Below, piece by piece: positions 44,830 to 55,879 of a DNA stretch of 64,000 nucleotides. The stretch covers positions 28,874,501 to 28,938,500 of the forward strand of contig JASXTE010000005.1 in assembly GCA_030280995.1 (NCBI GenBank), given 5' to 3'. The stretch is from Hemileia vastatrix. Taxonomy: Eukaryota; Basidiomycota; Pucciniomycetes; Pucciniales; Zaghouaniaceae. How positions within the stretch are numbered: position 1 is the stretch's first letter; each line of letters begins with the position of its first letter. Under the pieces are notes generated by a model. The model searched no databases, was not told the origin of the DNA, and saw only the letters and a list, made by a program, of their open reading frames with translations. Both the position numbers and the translations under genes were made by a program.

Positions 44830-47180
44830 ATGTCCAGTAGTTTGGCTAACAGCATGGATAACTTTCATGTGGATTAAATTGAAGTGGATGTTGACACTGA
44901 ATCTGTAGGTTCTTCTAAATTAACTAACAAAAATTATTCAGCTGAAAAAAGACCTTCAGGACATGGAAATGGCAGAAGAAGTGCCAAACCCACCTCACAA
45001 AACACCTCTGAAAGAAGTAAAACATCTGATAAATCAGGAAAATCCACTAAAGGGTATAAAAATAAAAAAGATACCTCTGACTCAACAAGTAAACAACCTT
45101 GCCAGTCACATAAAAGAGCTGAAGGTAGAAATTATGAAATACAAGGCAAGAGTTGACACACTCCGGTAACAGATGCAGGAGTTATTAAATCCCAAAAAGG
45201 CTCAAGCTCCTCCTTTCCCAGCCTCTCAGTCTAAGCCTCAGCCTCAGCCCCATCAGGCACAGATCTCCTTCATTCAAAACCAAAGCACTCTGCAGGTGGA
45301 TCAGTGGAAATGAGATTACTTGATGAACCATTACTAACAGAATGTTCAGCAACCAACAGCTCAACGCCCTGGCCCATCCAGGACAACAACCTACCATCAA
45401 TCTCCTCAGCCCCATCCTTATCAGGGAGGAAGAAGAAAGAAGGCACAGGGGAAGTTTCCTCCCTTGCCATGGTAAGTAATTTTTTTGATAAAAATGTTGG
45501 TATGTATAATAACAAATATTCTTTCACAGGTAATATTGTGGATCCTGGTGAAAGAACAGTTAAACCCTTAATAAGATAACTTCCTGTAATGAGTAGCCCC
45601 AATGACTTAATTAGCAAATTATCATTTGATGAACCTTTAAATTTGAATTCTACTTCTTTAATTAATCCTTCTCTTGCAATTATGAATGATTCTGTTTCCC
45701 CTGAAGTCTATACCTTAATTGAAAAAACTTCTGAAGAAATATTGAAAGATACACTTGATTCTAATGATGTGAAAGACAAAAAATTGAGAGATGTGTTAAT
45801 ACATGAGAGTGATAGATTGAATAATTTGCACTTTCATTGTAAAGTGAGTTCTTCTGTACAAGATACAGCTTATTTTAAAATCAAAGAAACCTTGAATATT
45901 TTTATTACGTAACAAAAACAAATAAGGAGTGACCATAGAGCTATCTCAGATAAGAATATCAATCTGCATAAAATGTAGAGTGAATTGAAACCCCTTATTT
46001 AGGAAAATTTTTCATTGAAAGGTGAAATTAAATCTCTACACAATGATTTGAAAAAGCTAAAAAATGATTTCTATGCACTAAGTACCAAACACACAGTTTT
46101 TGAGGACAGAAATGTTTTATCCCTTGAAAAAATAAATGACCAGATGTCTTTAATTCCAAGGATAAGAAACTATGTGTCTCACCTGCAGGAAAAATTTTCA
46201 GCCTTAACCATCAATCATTATTGTGTAGATGAGAATGCTTCCCATAAGCTTCTTAAGAATAAGAGAAAAGAACCTGAAAAGAGCATCTCTTTTCTTCACC
46301 ATATTCCAGCCATTAAACAAACTGACAATGAGTCTGTAAAATATTTTGCTACTAGAAAAAAATTTTTTAATGGTCACAAACCAGCTGTTTCTGTAAATAA
46401 TGAAATCTCTGAACACCTGGCTAAAATTCAGGAATTATTAAAGAATTCAAACCAAAAGATGGACCATCCAAGTAGCCAGAAAAATTGGCCCAAACTAGAT
46501 CAATATCCCACTTTTGATGGTGACTCTTCATCTGACTGGCAACACTTTGTTCAGAGAATTGATAATCTGAAAAACTCTTATAAATTTCCAGATGATGAAA
46601 TTGTGTCTAAATTAATTTCTTTTTTTTACAATGTTGCTTTGATGTGGTATGAATCTGTCTTACTGGACAATCAACATTATACTTGGAATTAAAGGAAAAC
46701 CTTGATTGAAAATCAATTTGGTGGTTCCAAATTCAGGCTTTCCCAGAAGAGAATATATGAGAATGCTAAATATGAATTCTTCTCTCCTGAAAAACCTATT
46801 GTTTTCCTTATGAAAATTACAAAAATTCTTAGAGCCATGGATCCTAAAATGGATTATGATATTTGGAGAAATAAAATTCTTTATAAATTACCAAATTCTG
46901 TGGGAGATTTGATTGTGGAAAGGACTGAGCTTGTGAGAGAAAATTATTCCTTTATTAATATCTTTTATGAAGTCCTACTAAATTATAGATATGAAACAAG
47001 GAATTATCCTGTTAAATCTTATCATGACCAACAAAAGCCCTCTGCAAAACTTCCAGAAAAAACTGGTAGACCCTCTTCCCCAGTTTCTCCAAAGAAATAT
47101 GCAACTAATACTTGTTTTAAATGTAACAAACCATGGAAAAAAGGACATATTTGTGACAAGAAAATTAATCTTGTAGAATA
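44830..47180 (+). pseudogene. F2 gag
   Basis: Starts at ATG 44830 but has a stop about 16 codons in, where F1 has Glu. Later blocks are better kept than in F1: 46015-46692 encodes 225 residues with the coiled-coil-like helix and LDQYPTFDGDSSSDWQHFVQ, and 46702-47181 encodes RAMDPKMDYDIWRNKILYKL ending in a zinc knuckle CFKCNKPWKKGHICDKK (C-x2-C...GH-x-C). Stops near 45910, 46690 and others separate the pieces. Capsid and RNA-binding roles are family knowledge. Confidence 0.78.
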
Positions 47181-47403
47181 AAATGAGGAATCTGAAAATA
47201 CTCAAGCTGATCTTGATGATTCCTCCAGTGACTGTAATAGCAATATCTCTTATGACCATGAGTCTTCTCAGGAAGTTCTTGTTTTAGAAAAGGATATCCA
47301 ATATTAAGATAATTGGTCTGATAATTGTGATTTTGACTTATCATCTGTAGAAAATTCTGAATTAATTAGAGATATTACTGACAGATCCATTTTAATAGCA
47401 CCT

Positions 47404-47935
47404 TTGAGGGAACCAGTAATCATTAATGGTAGAAATGTTGAGGTTATTCTTGACTCTGGCGCTGGAGGAAGTGTAGTGTCTGAGAAAGCACTTGCTTCTG
47501 TAAATAAGGACTATAAATGCAAATTATTACCTATAACATCTGAAAAATGGAAAGGTTATGGTTCTTTTTTATGTCCCATTGGAAAATACAAAACAACTGT
47601 ATTCTTTAAATATAATGATGGTTTTTTCAGAGAAATTTGTGAATTTGTTGTGATAAAAAATGAAAATTTAAGCAATTGGTTTATCATTTGAAATAATATT
47701 TTAACCATTTTTGGCATTAAATTAGATCCTGAAAATAATTGTTTTACTTTGGGAATGAATGGGAAAAGAAAATTTAAAATTTCTTCTTTTAAAAAGCATT
47801 TTTGCACCCTTATTAAAATCTTGTCATTCTTTGATCCAATTTAAAGGTTGACAAATAGAGGAAATGAATGTATTATTGTCTGAAATTGAAACAGCTTCAG
47901 TTGGTTCTCAATTAACTGAAGACCAAAATATTTAA
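47404..47935 (+). pseudogene. F2 aspartic protease
   Basis: VEVILDSGAGGSVVSEKAL carries the active site; the matching F1 sequence shows the rest, but F2 has a stop at about 47689-47691 (F1 Gly codon) and a frameshift near 47790. Homology to F1 runs to the MITE insertion site near 47930, which is empty here. Confidence 0.78.
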
Positions 47936-47960
47936 TAGTAGCCCTAATTAAATTTTTCCC

Positions 47961-48249
47961 AATGGCTTTTGCTCATGGTTCCCATGTGTTAGGCTTGGTT
48001 AAAGATGAAATGAAAATTTCTCTATCCTGAAATTTAAATGAAATACCTCCTAGCCTAAAGAAAAAACCATACCCTGCTTCTCCCACAAAGATAAAAGATA
48101 TAGAACATAATATCCTCACTTTATTGAATATGAATATTATTGAAAAAGCAGATTTTACACCAAAATACTGTGTCATCTCTCCAGTTTTAATCTTTTATGA
48201 ATAAGATAAAGCTAGACTTTGTGGATATTATATAGAATTAAAGAATTAT
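47961..48249 (+). pseudogene. F2 reverse transcriptase N-terminal fragment
   Basis: Aligns with F1 36681-36970 with added stops (for example after MKISLS and LIFYE). It ends at 48249 where the E LTR starts, about 10 codons before the F1 break. Confidence 0.78.
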
Positions 48250-49424
48250 TGTCAGTGTATCTAGTATTTAAGTATGATATAATAGTATTTATTTATGGTC
48301 CTACTACTTATTAATAAATGATTTAGTGATTAAACCTCAGGGGAAGACTAATAAAATAGTAATACTCAAATAAAACTCACAATACCTGGATTTAAATGTG
48401 TGCTAGTGGTGGAAAATAGAAGAATATAATATATTTATAGCTTATATAAAGATAATATAAATTTATAATGGCTTTAAAATATATTTCTAAATGCTAATAA
48501 TTTTTTGTAATGTTTGTTTGAATTATTGTAAGTGAATGATGTCTAATAACTGTCAAAATCCTCCCTTACTTATAGCAAAATCCACTGGAGTGCACAGACC
48601 TTCAATCCAGATGATGTCACTTCTATCCCCGGCAATTACAGAACTGTGAGGGCCCATCACCTCCCCATGGCGTCCACTTCAAGAAGACTCAACACCCAGA
48701 CCTCCAGTAAGGACCCTCCATCAAAATTAATGATAACACAGACCCATACCATAAATAGTAAATCCAGATAAAAGCGGATACCATAAAGAAACAGGTAAAA
48801 TAACTCACCCAAAGAGAATATAATGAAACCAAAAGCATATGAAGGAAAAAAATGAAATTTCCAAGCCCCCAATAACATTCCTAAGCGTCCATATTAACCC
48901 AGCAATGACCTCCCAACCCATAAATCCGTGAATATCCATCCAAGGAAGCAGATTAAGTTGTCCAGACTGAGTGTATGCGCCTGAAACAGATGCTTATACT
49001 TCTGTAGGTGTTGTGAGTCCACTGAATACATCCATATGACCTAAAATAAGCAGAAAAACAAAGGTTATAGGCTATTAAGAGGCTAAAACCCACTTATATA
49101 CCTAAATATACATAATATACTGCATATTTCACTGAATATGAGATTTATGTATACATATAAGCTTATGTATGTCAATAATTACTTAATATCACTTAAGATA
49201 AGTATATTATGACTCCATTAACACCTTAATAAGTATTATTAGGCTATGCATAAGCTATTTAAACTACTATACTTTGTATAATAGAGTAATAATTATATAT
49301 ATATGTAATATAATCATATATATTATTATTTTAACCTTATTTTTAAGATATAAGCTTAATTTACTTAAGCTTATCTTATTTTAAGTATAAGAAATACTCA
49401 GTCCTAGGGATATCCAGGCTGACA
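48250..49424 (-). repeat. E 3' LTR
   Basis: Plus-strand start TGTCAGTG and end CAGGCTGACA, so the minus strand reads TGTCAGCCTG...CACTGACA. A GGGTGAGGGA purine tract lies just inside on the minus strand (about 49425-49434). Left flank ATTAT (48245-48249) would be one half of the duplication. The LTR start is close to that of the 42893 solo LTR. Confidence 0.82.
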
Positions 49425-51763
49425 ATCCCTCACCCAAAAAAAACAATAAAAAATTGTTAAGACATTTTAATTAAAAGTAAGGAGTGAATAGAAATTTTTT
49501 TAAATTTTCTATAATACATATACTGAATAAACAGTATTATTTTTTTGAAAAAATTTTTTCAAGAGATTTTTAAGATCAGAGATTTCATTTTCTGGAATTC
49601 ACTGGTCATATTCACTTGATTTATTTTTAAATCTTAATAGATACTCAACTCTCTTTTCTTTAGTAAGGTGTCTCTTTTTAAGTATCTTTTCAATTTCAGC
49701 CTTTTCAACTATTTCTTCAGGTTTCTGTTTATGCCTTCCTGATCTTGTTGGAAATAGAGAAGTATCATTAGAATGGTATGGTTTTATAAGAGAAATAAGA
49801 AATACTGGATGTTTTCTATCATATGGTGCATATAGAATAACCTCAACAGCATTGTTACCAACCATCTTTTTAACTACAAATGGTCCAATGAATGGATCCT
49901 TCAATTTAACATTACCATTTAAATTGAAATGTAGTGTTGAAATAAGGACTTCATCACCCTTTTTGAACATTTGTTCTTTATGGGCTTTATCCCATCTTTT
50001 CTTTTCATACTCAAACGTCTTATTTATACATTCTTGAGCATGTTTTCTGCATAATTCTTGCATCTGAAGAAATGATTTAGTACCTGGATGGATATCCAAT
50101 CTAGATAATTTATTAAGAGTGTTAGAAGGGGTATTAGGTACATAACCCAACCATCACTCAAATGGCTTTCTGCCAGTGACAGAATGTACTGTACTATATT
50201 ATGCAAATTTTAAACCTGGGATAAGGGTTACCCAATCATGTGTGAATTTGTCATTTTATTTAAAGTTAAGACCAAAAGCACAATATCTTCTTATCATATC
50301 TTCTTAAGTTTTTATCATTCTTTCTGCTAGACCATCAGTTTGTGGATGGTGTGCTATAGAAAGTTTTAATTGACACCCTGAAACATCCATAAGTGATGTC
50401 CAGAACTCAGAAGTAAATTTAGGATCTCTGTCAGAAACTATTGCTTTGGGGAAACCTGCTATATTTAACATTTGTGTCCCCCATAAAAAAGCTAAGTCCT
50501 TTGCAGAAACCTGTTTGTGGGTAGGAATAAATTTACACATCTTTGTAAATCTATCTAAAATTACCCAGCAGGAGTTATAACTCTAATGCCCTGCTATTGG
50601 CAAACCTGTTACAAAGTCCATGTTAATAATTTCCCATGGAGATTTTGGTTGCTCAATTTTTTGTAATAAGCCAGCTCTTTTTCCTGTTAATCTTTTAGAT
50701 TTTTGACAAGAATCAAATGTCTCAACATATTTTTGAACATCCTCAGACATGTTAATCCACCAAGCTGTGTTTTTTACTCTGGTTAATTTTTTATGGTAGT
50801 AAAAATGACCCGCTAATATATCATCATGAAATATACTTAACATTAACTCCTTCATTGAAGGGGAAATTACAAGTAAATTACTTAATTTTTTTCTGTAATA
50901 TATAAAACCATCCTCAATGGTAAATTTTCCTTTTTCTAATGCCTCTTTATAATTATTTGGTAATGTTTTTATTAAAACATTCATTGAAGCATTAGATGGA
51001 TCATTTAATATTGTAGTGAGTTTACTCAAGTTAGGATCTGAAGCATACATATCAAGAATTGATTGCATAAATTCATCCTCAAGATCTACAATATAAATGC
51101 CATAAATGTTAATAATCTCTGTTTCAGGAACATAAGCAGCATTATCATCATTGTTAGGCAGAGTTACTCTAGATAACAGATCTACATTAGAGTGTAAGGT
51201 TCCTGCTATATGTGTAATAGTCATCCGCCATCTGTATTCTTGTACAGCTAATTGCCATCTAAACATGTGTCTATTAGGAGTTTTCATGTTTAAGAGTGAC
51301 TTAACTGCACTACAGTCAGTTATTAGCTCAATTTTTTAGTCTTCAAGGTAATAATGTAGCTTCTCAAGAGCCCATACTACTTCCAAAAATTCAAGTTGAG
51401 TTGCACCATATTTCAATTCACTACTTCTTAGAGTATGTGAAATATAGCAAATTATTACTTCTGACATTTTTCCTCCAGTAAGTTGTTTTTGATGCAAAGC
51501 AGCACCCAGACAAATAAAAATTGCATCTGTATATAATACAAAAGGCAATTGAAAATCTGTTAATCCCAAGATAGGAGCTGTCATTAAATATTCTTTCAAC
51601 TTATCAAAAGCCTGTTGTCTATCATTATTCCAAATGAAAGCTTCTGACTTCTTTATCAGTGTGGTCAATGGTGCAGAAATTAATTGGTAGTTTTCTATAT
51701 ACTGTCTATAATAACCACACATACCAAGAACAGATTGTACATCCTATACACTTTGAGGAATTC
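49425..51763 (-). pseudogene. E Ty3/gypsy pol (RT end, RNase H, integrase)
   Basis: Minus-strand order: SVLGMCGYYRQYI (RT/connection, cut at 51763), VLYTDAIFICLGAAL and LEFLEVVWALEKLHYYLE (RNase H Asp and Glu), stop, LITDCSAVKSLL, then HIAGTLHSNVDLLSR. Integrase zinc region GHFYYHKKLTRV...CQKSK; core MDFVTGLP, SDRDPKFTSEFW and HHPQTDGLAERM give D, D, E. The C-terminal region (49599-50150) includes KGDEVLISTLHF and PFIGPFVVKK; no chromodomain seen. At least five stops. The RT catalytic region is missing, removed at the junction with C. Confidence 0.88.
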
Positions 51764-52129
51764 TGTCACCGAAAGACCTACGCACAAGGTCAAGGATGTT
51801 CCTGTAAGTGAGATGAGGAGTTTAGAGACTTCTTCGAAGCACAGAGGAATGATTTGAGGAAGTGATTTGAAGATGACTCAAAGGAAGAACTACTGCTTCG
51901 ACTTATGTTCGAGAAGGATTCTAATATAATTGAAAGGTAATATTAAAATACTTAAGATCTCACGAAGGGTTGGAAACTTAACAATCGAAGATTTAGGATT
52001 TGGAAATAATTATTGAGAAAATAAAGAAAGATAAAATAATAATTATTTAACTTAAAAGCTTTTACCACTATTAACTATAAGTATGTTTTATAATTTAATT
52101 CTAAAGATTATCAAACCAAAAAATTTGTT

Positions 52130-53026
52130 GGTGTATCAAAGATGTTGAAGTCGTCCTTGGTAAACGCTGTCAAGTTTGAGGGTTCAATCCATTAAATCTG
52201 TTAAAGTAGTCATCTTCTGACCGTGAAGATTTAACTGATCCAGAATCCTCGAAGGAAGTCCTTTTTTGAAATGATACTTAAGGGCAGCATCGTTCCAACC
52301 TACTTGAGTTTGAAGCGCTCTGAAGTTCAAGATATATTCAGAGGCTTTCCCATTATCACTCATGTGAAGGAAGTCAAGTTCAATTTCTGTGTTGTCAGTT
52401 TCATTAGGGTCACCAAACAACGTGAAGAGTTGGCCTTCGAACTTTTCCCAGTTATTAATAAGTAAGTGGGTCTTGGTTGAAGAGAGCATGAGAAGATAAG
52501 GTTAAAACCATCTTGCTGCTTTTCCGGCCAGGAATGAAGAAGCATAAACAACTTTTGATCAGTCGTTATTGAAGGTTCAAGGGTCATTATGGAACAGGAG
52601 CTTGCAGGTTTGCAAGAAGGGTTGCAATCTGTCTGGATGTTCTCCATCGAATTTATTGAGAGATTTCATAGAAGGAGTTTTGAATTTAGATCCCTCTGAA
52701 GACGTTGAATTTGAAAGGGTCTTCATGAAAAGTCTCATGAAATCTTCCAGCGAATTGAATGGTCCAGGTTCTGAAGGTTGACCAGAAGGGTGGTTAGCAG
52801 CGGCAGATTGTGCCTCGTGCATTGTATCCTCTCCTTCTTCATCATCACTAGAATCATCGAAATCTTGTGGGATGTCTTCTACCAATTGGACTGAATGTTC
52901 CCGTTCCCTAAGGTCGAGTGGCTCCAAGGAGTGAGTGCGGGAAACAGGCCTAGTGGCTGTTGGCCTGCCTCTGGCGCGAGCTCTAGTAGTAGCGCCTGTA
53001 GGAGGAGTGCGTTGAACAGGTGCCAT
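52130..53026 (-). pseudogene. C gag
   Basis: ATG at 53026 is shared with the gag start in D. The N-terminal 50 residues are basic (ATTRARARGRPTATRP), then acidic (DDSSDDEEGED), then the capsid-like part KFDGEHPDRLQPFLQTCKLLF, frame change near 52580, and WEKFEGQLFTLFGDPNETDN with ASEYILNFRALQTQVGW. It ends at the LTR fragment near 52125; no zinc knuckle remains. Confidence 0.78.
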
Positions 53027-53103
53027 TTTAAGAATTTAGAGAAAACACCTGAAAAGGGACGTAGTAGTGCAAAGAATGAGAACTACAGAGAATTAAATTA
53101 TAC

Positions 53104-53907
53104 TGTCACCGGACGACCTACGCACAAGATCGAGGATGTTCCTGCAAGCGAGATAAAAGGTTCAGATACTTCTTTGAAGCACAGAGGGATAGTTCAAGGA
53201 AGTGATTTGAAGATGACTCAAAGGAAGAAATACTGCTTTGAGTTATGTTCGAGAAGGATTCTAATATAATTGAACAGTAATATTAAAATTCTTAAGATCT
53301 CACGAAGGGTTGGAAACTCAACAATCAAAGATTTAGGATTTATATATGATTATTGAGAAAATAAAGAAAGATACAATAATAATGATTTTAACTTAGAGTT
53401 TTATCAATATTAACTATAAATACGTTTTATAATTTAATTTTAAGGAATGTCGAACCAAAAAACCAGCCCCTTTTATATCCTTTACTCCTCCTCGCATTGA
53501 CCTCATACTCATCCACTATTCCGCACACCACAAACCATTTAAAATATATCCGTTACACCTGAACCCTCCTCACTAACATCCCCTTAACCCCTTAATCCTT
53601 CACTAACCATTCCGTCCATGCTCACTACCTCTTAATAACCCACAGACATTTCATGAACCCTTTAATGTACTATTATATTAACTATTGCACTGTGCGTCGC
53701 TTATTGGGAAAAATACTAAGACACACTATTGAGAGATTGACTAATTTAGATTAAGAGTTTTAGGCTAGCGCGATTGAATAGCGAGTACACAAAGGAAAGT
53801 TGCAGTTGCTATGGAGAGTTGCTTTCTGTGCTTCGAGTATGGATTTGAACCCTTTATTATTGATTTAATGAGCTACTTTTGCCTCGAGTGTCACGTGGCG
53901 TGTGACA
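53104..53907 (-). repeat. C LTR (804 bp)
   Basis: TG...CA ends; closely similar to 61775-62581 (D) and to the fragment 51764-52123. It is inserted into the B2 gag frame. Confidence 0.88.
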
Positions 53908-55698
53908 TTCACCCCTTATTATAACATCTTCACTTTCTATAACCCTAAATCCCTCACCAGCTTCTTGCACTAATCCTGATCCATTGCTAGTCCTTCTTAC
54001 ACCCTCTATTGGGATGGGACCGCTAAAACTTGGTCTGGGTAGAGACGCCAACGGTACGTCCTCCTCAGAATCCGAATCATCCTCTGGCATAGGCTCACCA
54101 TTTAAATCAAACTTGCCATAACTAGGGGGCCCCATATCAGCAATCCCCTTCTGCATTTTATATAATTTGTCCTTAGAGTAAGGGTTCAATTTGTTGACGG
54201 CAGTTTGAGCACTAGAATTCTTGTCCTTAGAGTAAGGGTTCACTTTGTTATTGGCCTTGCCAGGATTAGCCCTCAATTGGCTCTGAATGCTACTTTTCGC
54301 CTTAGTAGCAGCTGCTCTTCTAGCAGCATTAACATCGTATTTGCCAGCCATACAGCTACCCTCCACCTGGGCAACCATTGCCAGCTGTAAACCTCCAAAA
54401 GAAGTAGAAAATGTGGCTTTACTGACCTCTTTCTCTTTACCTTTGTCAGCTTTTCCACCATTACCATTACCATTTTTGCCTCCCTTGGCATTAACATCTT
54501 CATCCATCACCTCTTCAAATCTGGCTCTCCTTTCAGCCGTTAAACTTCTTCTGACCAAATCAGAAGGAGACTGTCCATCACTGGGCTTGATGAAAAAACC
54601 ATCAGGAAATTTATAAACTTTACCATCAAATATAAGTCGCCCAGCATCCATATTCTTAAAAAGAGCAAAACAAACTGTTGCTCTGTGCACCCTCTTATTA
54701 CAATAGGAGCACACCTTTGGCTCATCATAGCCACCTCTATAACTACTACCACCATTCCCACCATTTCTCCCATTGCCTGAGAAGCGGTTACCGTTATTAT
54801 TGCCATTATAATTTTGACGTTCATACCCTCTAGATTGATAAGAAGTCGACGTCAATGAAGAAGCGATTGGGGCCTTGTTAGCCTTCTGTGTCTCTTGAAA
54901 AAATATTTTTAATTGTTTTGTTAAATTGGCCAAGTGATCGACCATCCTATTATCTACATTGCTCTCAACTTTTTCAGCAGGTAATCCCGTTTGTGCCTTC
55001 TTGGCCTCCTGGGCTTTGACCATAATATTGTTGTTTTCGGCCAAAACTTCGCTAAACTTGCTAACATATTGAGTGCAGGACTCTTGATATTTGTCCAATG
55101 CTAACAACTTGAGATGGGCCTGAATGTTCTCTTTGATAACCTCCAGAGCCGACAGTTTCTGCTCACCATTAGGCAGTTCCTTCATCAAATCTTTTCTTGA
55201 AAGATCCTTCAAGACGTCCATAAAAATATCCCTGCTGCATGCTGACCAAAACAAATCTTTTGCCTGGTTCTCATGCACTAACTCGTCCACCAGTATGAGA
55301 TATTCCACCACTTCATCAAACTGAAAACAGAGCTTTTTGAAGTCAGCCATAGAAGAAACTCCACCTTTTGCTTGCCAGCCATCAACAATTTTATTGAGGT
55401 CCATAATAGTAAACCTAACACCCCATCTATCAACCACAGATTTAGAAAGCTTAACCAAATCCTTGTCCTTAAATTCCTGCATAGCAATAACCTCTTTTTC
55501 CACCTCCCTATCAGCAATAAAAAACCTAACTTGCTTCACCATATCCACATGAGAAGCACCATGAACAGCAGCAGAAGCTTCATACCTGCTAATGAACCAT
55601 TTAACCTCCTCCCCATCAAACTTTGGGCCATCCCAAGAAACAATCCTAACAGAGGGAGTAAGAGGGTTAGAAGATCCAGAAGAAACAGCAGAAGACAT
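53857..55698 (-). CDS. B2 gag, 613-codon frame with LTR-encoded tail
   Basis: Open from ATG 55698. Capsid region FDGEEVKWFISRYE and VVDRWGVRFTIMDLNKIVDG; helical part with AHLKLLALDKYQESC; Gly/Asn-rich region with YNGNNNGNRFSGNGRNGG (about residues 300-330); intact knuckle CSYCNKRVHRATVC (C-x2-C-x4-H-x4-C); FPDGFFIKPSDGQS; duplicated NPYSKDK; acidic DSDSEEDVPLASLPRPS tail. Homologous to the broken B1 gag. The last ~17 residues (CHTPRDTRGK onward) are read from the C LTR that interrupts it at 53907, so the natural C terminus and everything beyond is lost. Confidence 0.9.
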   Translation of the reverse strand: MSSAVSSGSSNPLTPSVRIVSWDGPKFDGEEVKWFISRYEASAAVHGASHVDMVKQVRFFIADREVEKEVIAMQEFKDKDLVKLSKSVVDRWGVRFTIMDLNKIVDGWQAKGGVSSMADFKKLCFQFDEVVEYLILVDELVHENQAKDLFWSACSRDIFMDVLKDLSRKDLMKELPNGEQKLSALEVIKENIQAHLKLLALDKYQESCTQYVSKFSEVLAENNNIMVKAQEAKKAQTGLPAEKVESNVDNRMVDHLANLTKQLKIFFQETQKANKAPIASSLTSTSYQSRGYERQNYNGNNNGNRFSGNGRNGGNGGSSYRGGYDEPKVCSYCNKRVHRATVCFALFKNMDAGRLIFDGKVYKFPDGFFIKPSDGQSPSDLVRRSLTAERRARFEEVMDEDVNAKGGKNGNGNGGKADKGKEKEVSKATFSTSFGGLQLAMVAQVEGSCMAGKYDVNAARRAAATKAKSSIQSQLRANPGKANNKVNPYSKDKNSSAQTAVNKLNPYSKDKLYKMQKGIADMGPPSYGKFDLNGEPMPEDDSDSEEDVPLASLPRPSFSGPIPIEGVRRTSNGSGLVQEAGEGFRVIESEDVIIRGECHTPRDTRGKSSSLNQ

Positions 55699-55740
55699 CC
55701 CAATAAGTAAAGAAAAGCGTTAAAAACCGTTAAAATAAAC

Positions 55741-55814
55741 AAGCCTCTTGCAGGCTAATAACAAAGATCGATTAGAGTTCCAAAGAATAAGCCTCTTGCA
55801 GGCTATTAACAAAG
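55741..55814 (-). repeat. B2 leader direct repeat with small hairpins
   Basis: AAGCCTCTTGCAGGCTA and following TAACAAAG occur at 55741-55766 and 55789-55814, period 48. Each can form GCCT/AGGC with loop CTTGC. They lie between the primer site and the gag ATG, where retroelements often keep packaging or dimerisation signals; that role is speculative. Confidence 0.6.
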
Positions 55815-55858
55815 ACCTTGACCCAAAAAAAAGTCCAAGAAAAGCTAGAGATTTCAAA

Positions 55859-55875
55859 CCCCACGTTGGGCGCCA
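55859..55875 (-). promoter_or_regulatory. B2 tRNA primer-binding site
   Basis: Minus strand TGGCGCCCAACGTGGGG begins four bases inside the LTR. One base different from B1 (C for A at the fourth position). Confidence 0.78.
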
Positions 55876-55879
55876 ACTA

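Larger units (their letters stand above)
51764..53907 (-). mobile_element. Rearranged Ty3/gypsy element C (LTR, gag, LTR fragment)
   Basis: A full LTR at 53104-53907 (TGTCACC...GTGTGACA) lies upstream of gag. At the other side only ~360 bp of the LTR (51764-~52123) remains, fused to gag. Protease and pol are deleted. Left neighbour is E pol, right neighbour is B2 gag, and the 5-bp flanks differ (AATTC and TTCAC). A minus-strand TATA box, TATAAAAGGGG, lies near 53470-53485. Confidence 0.8.

Noticed and set aside
54205..54616. Plus-strand ORFs opposite the B2 gag
   Set aside because: They are antisense to a long, conserved gag frame and show no recognisable motif, unlike the antisense genes in B1, which have Cys triads and an intron.
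55859..55875. Possible tRNA gene fragment from its resemblance to a tRNA 3' end
   Set aside because: Only 17 bp in the primer-site position next to an LTR; no tRNA body or anticodon arm nearby.
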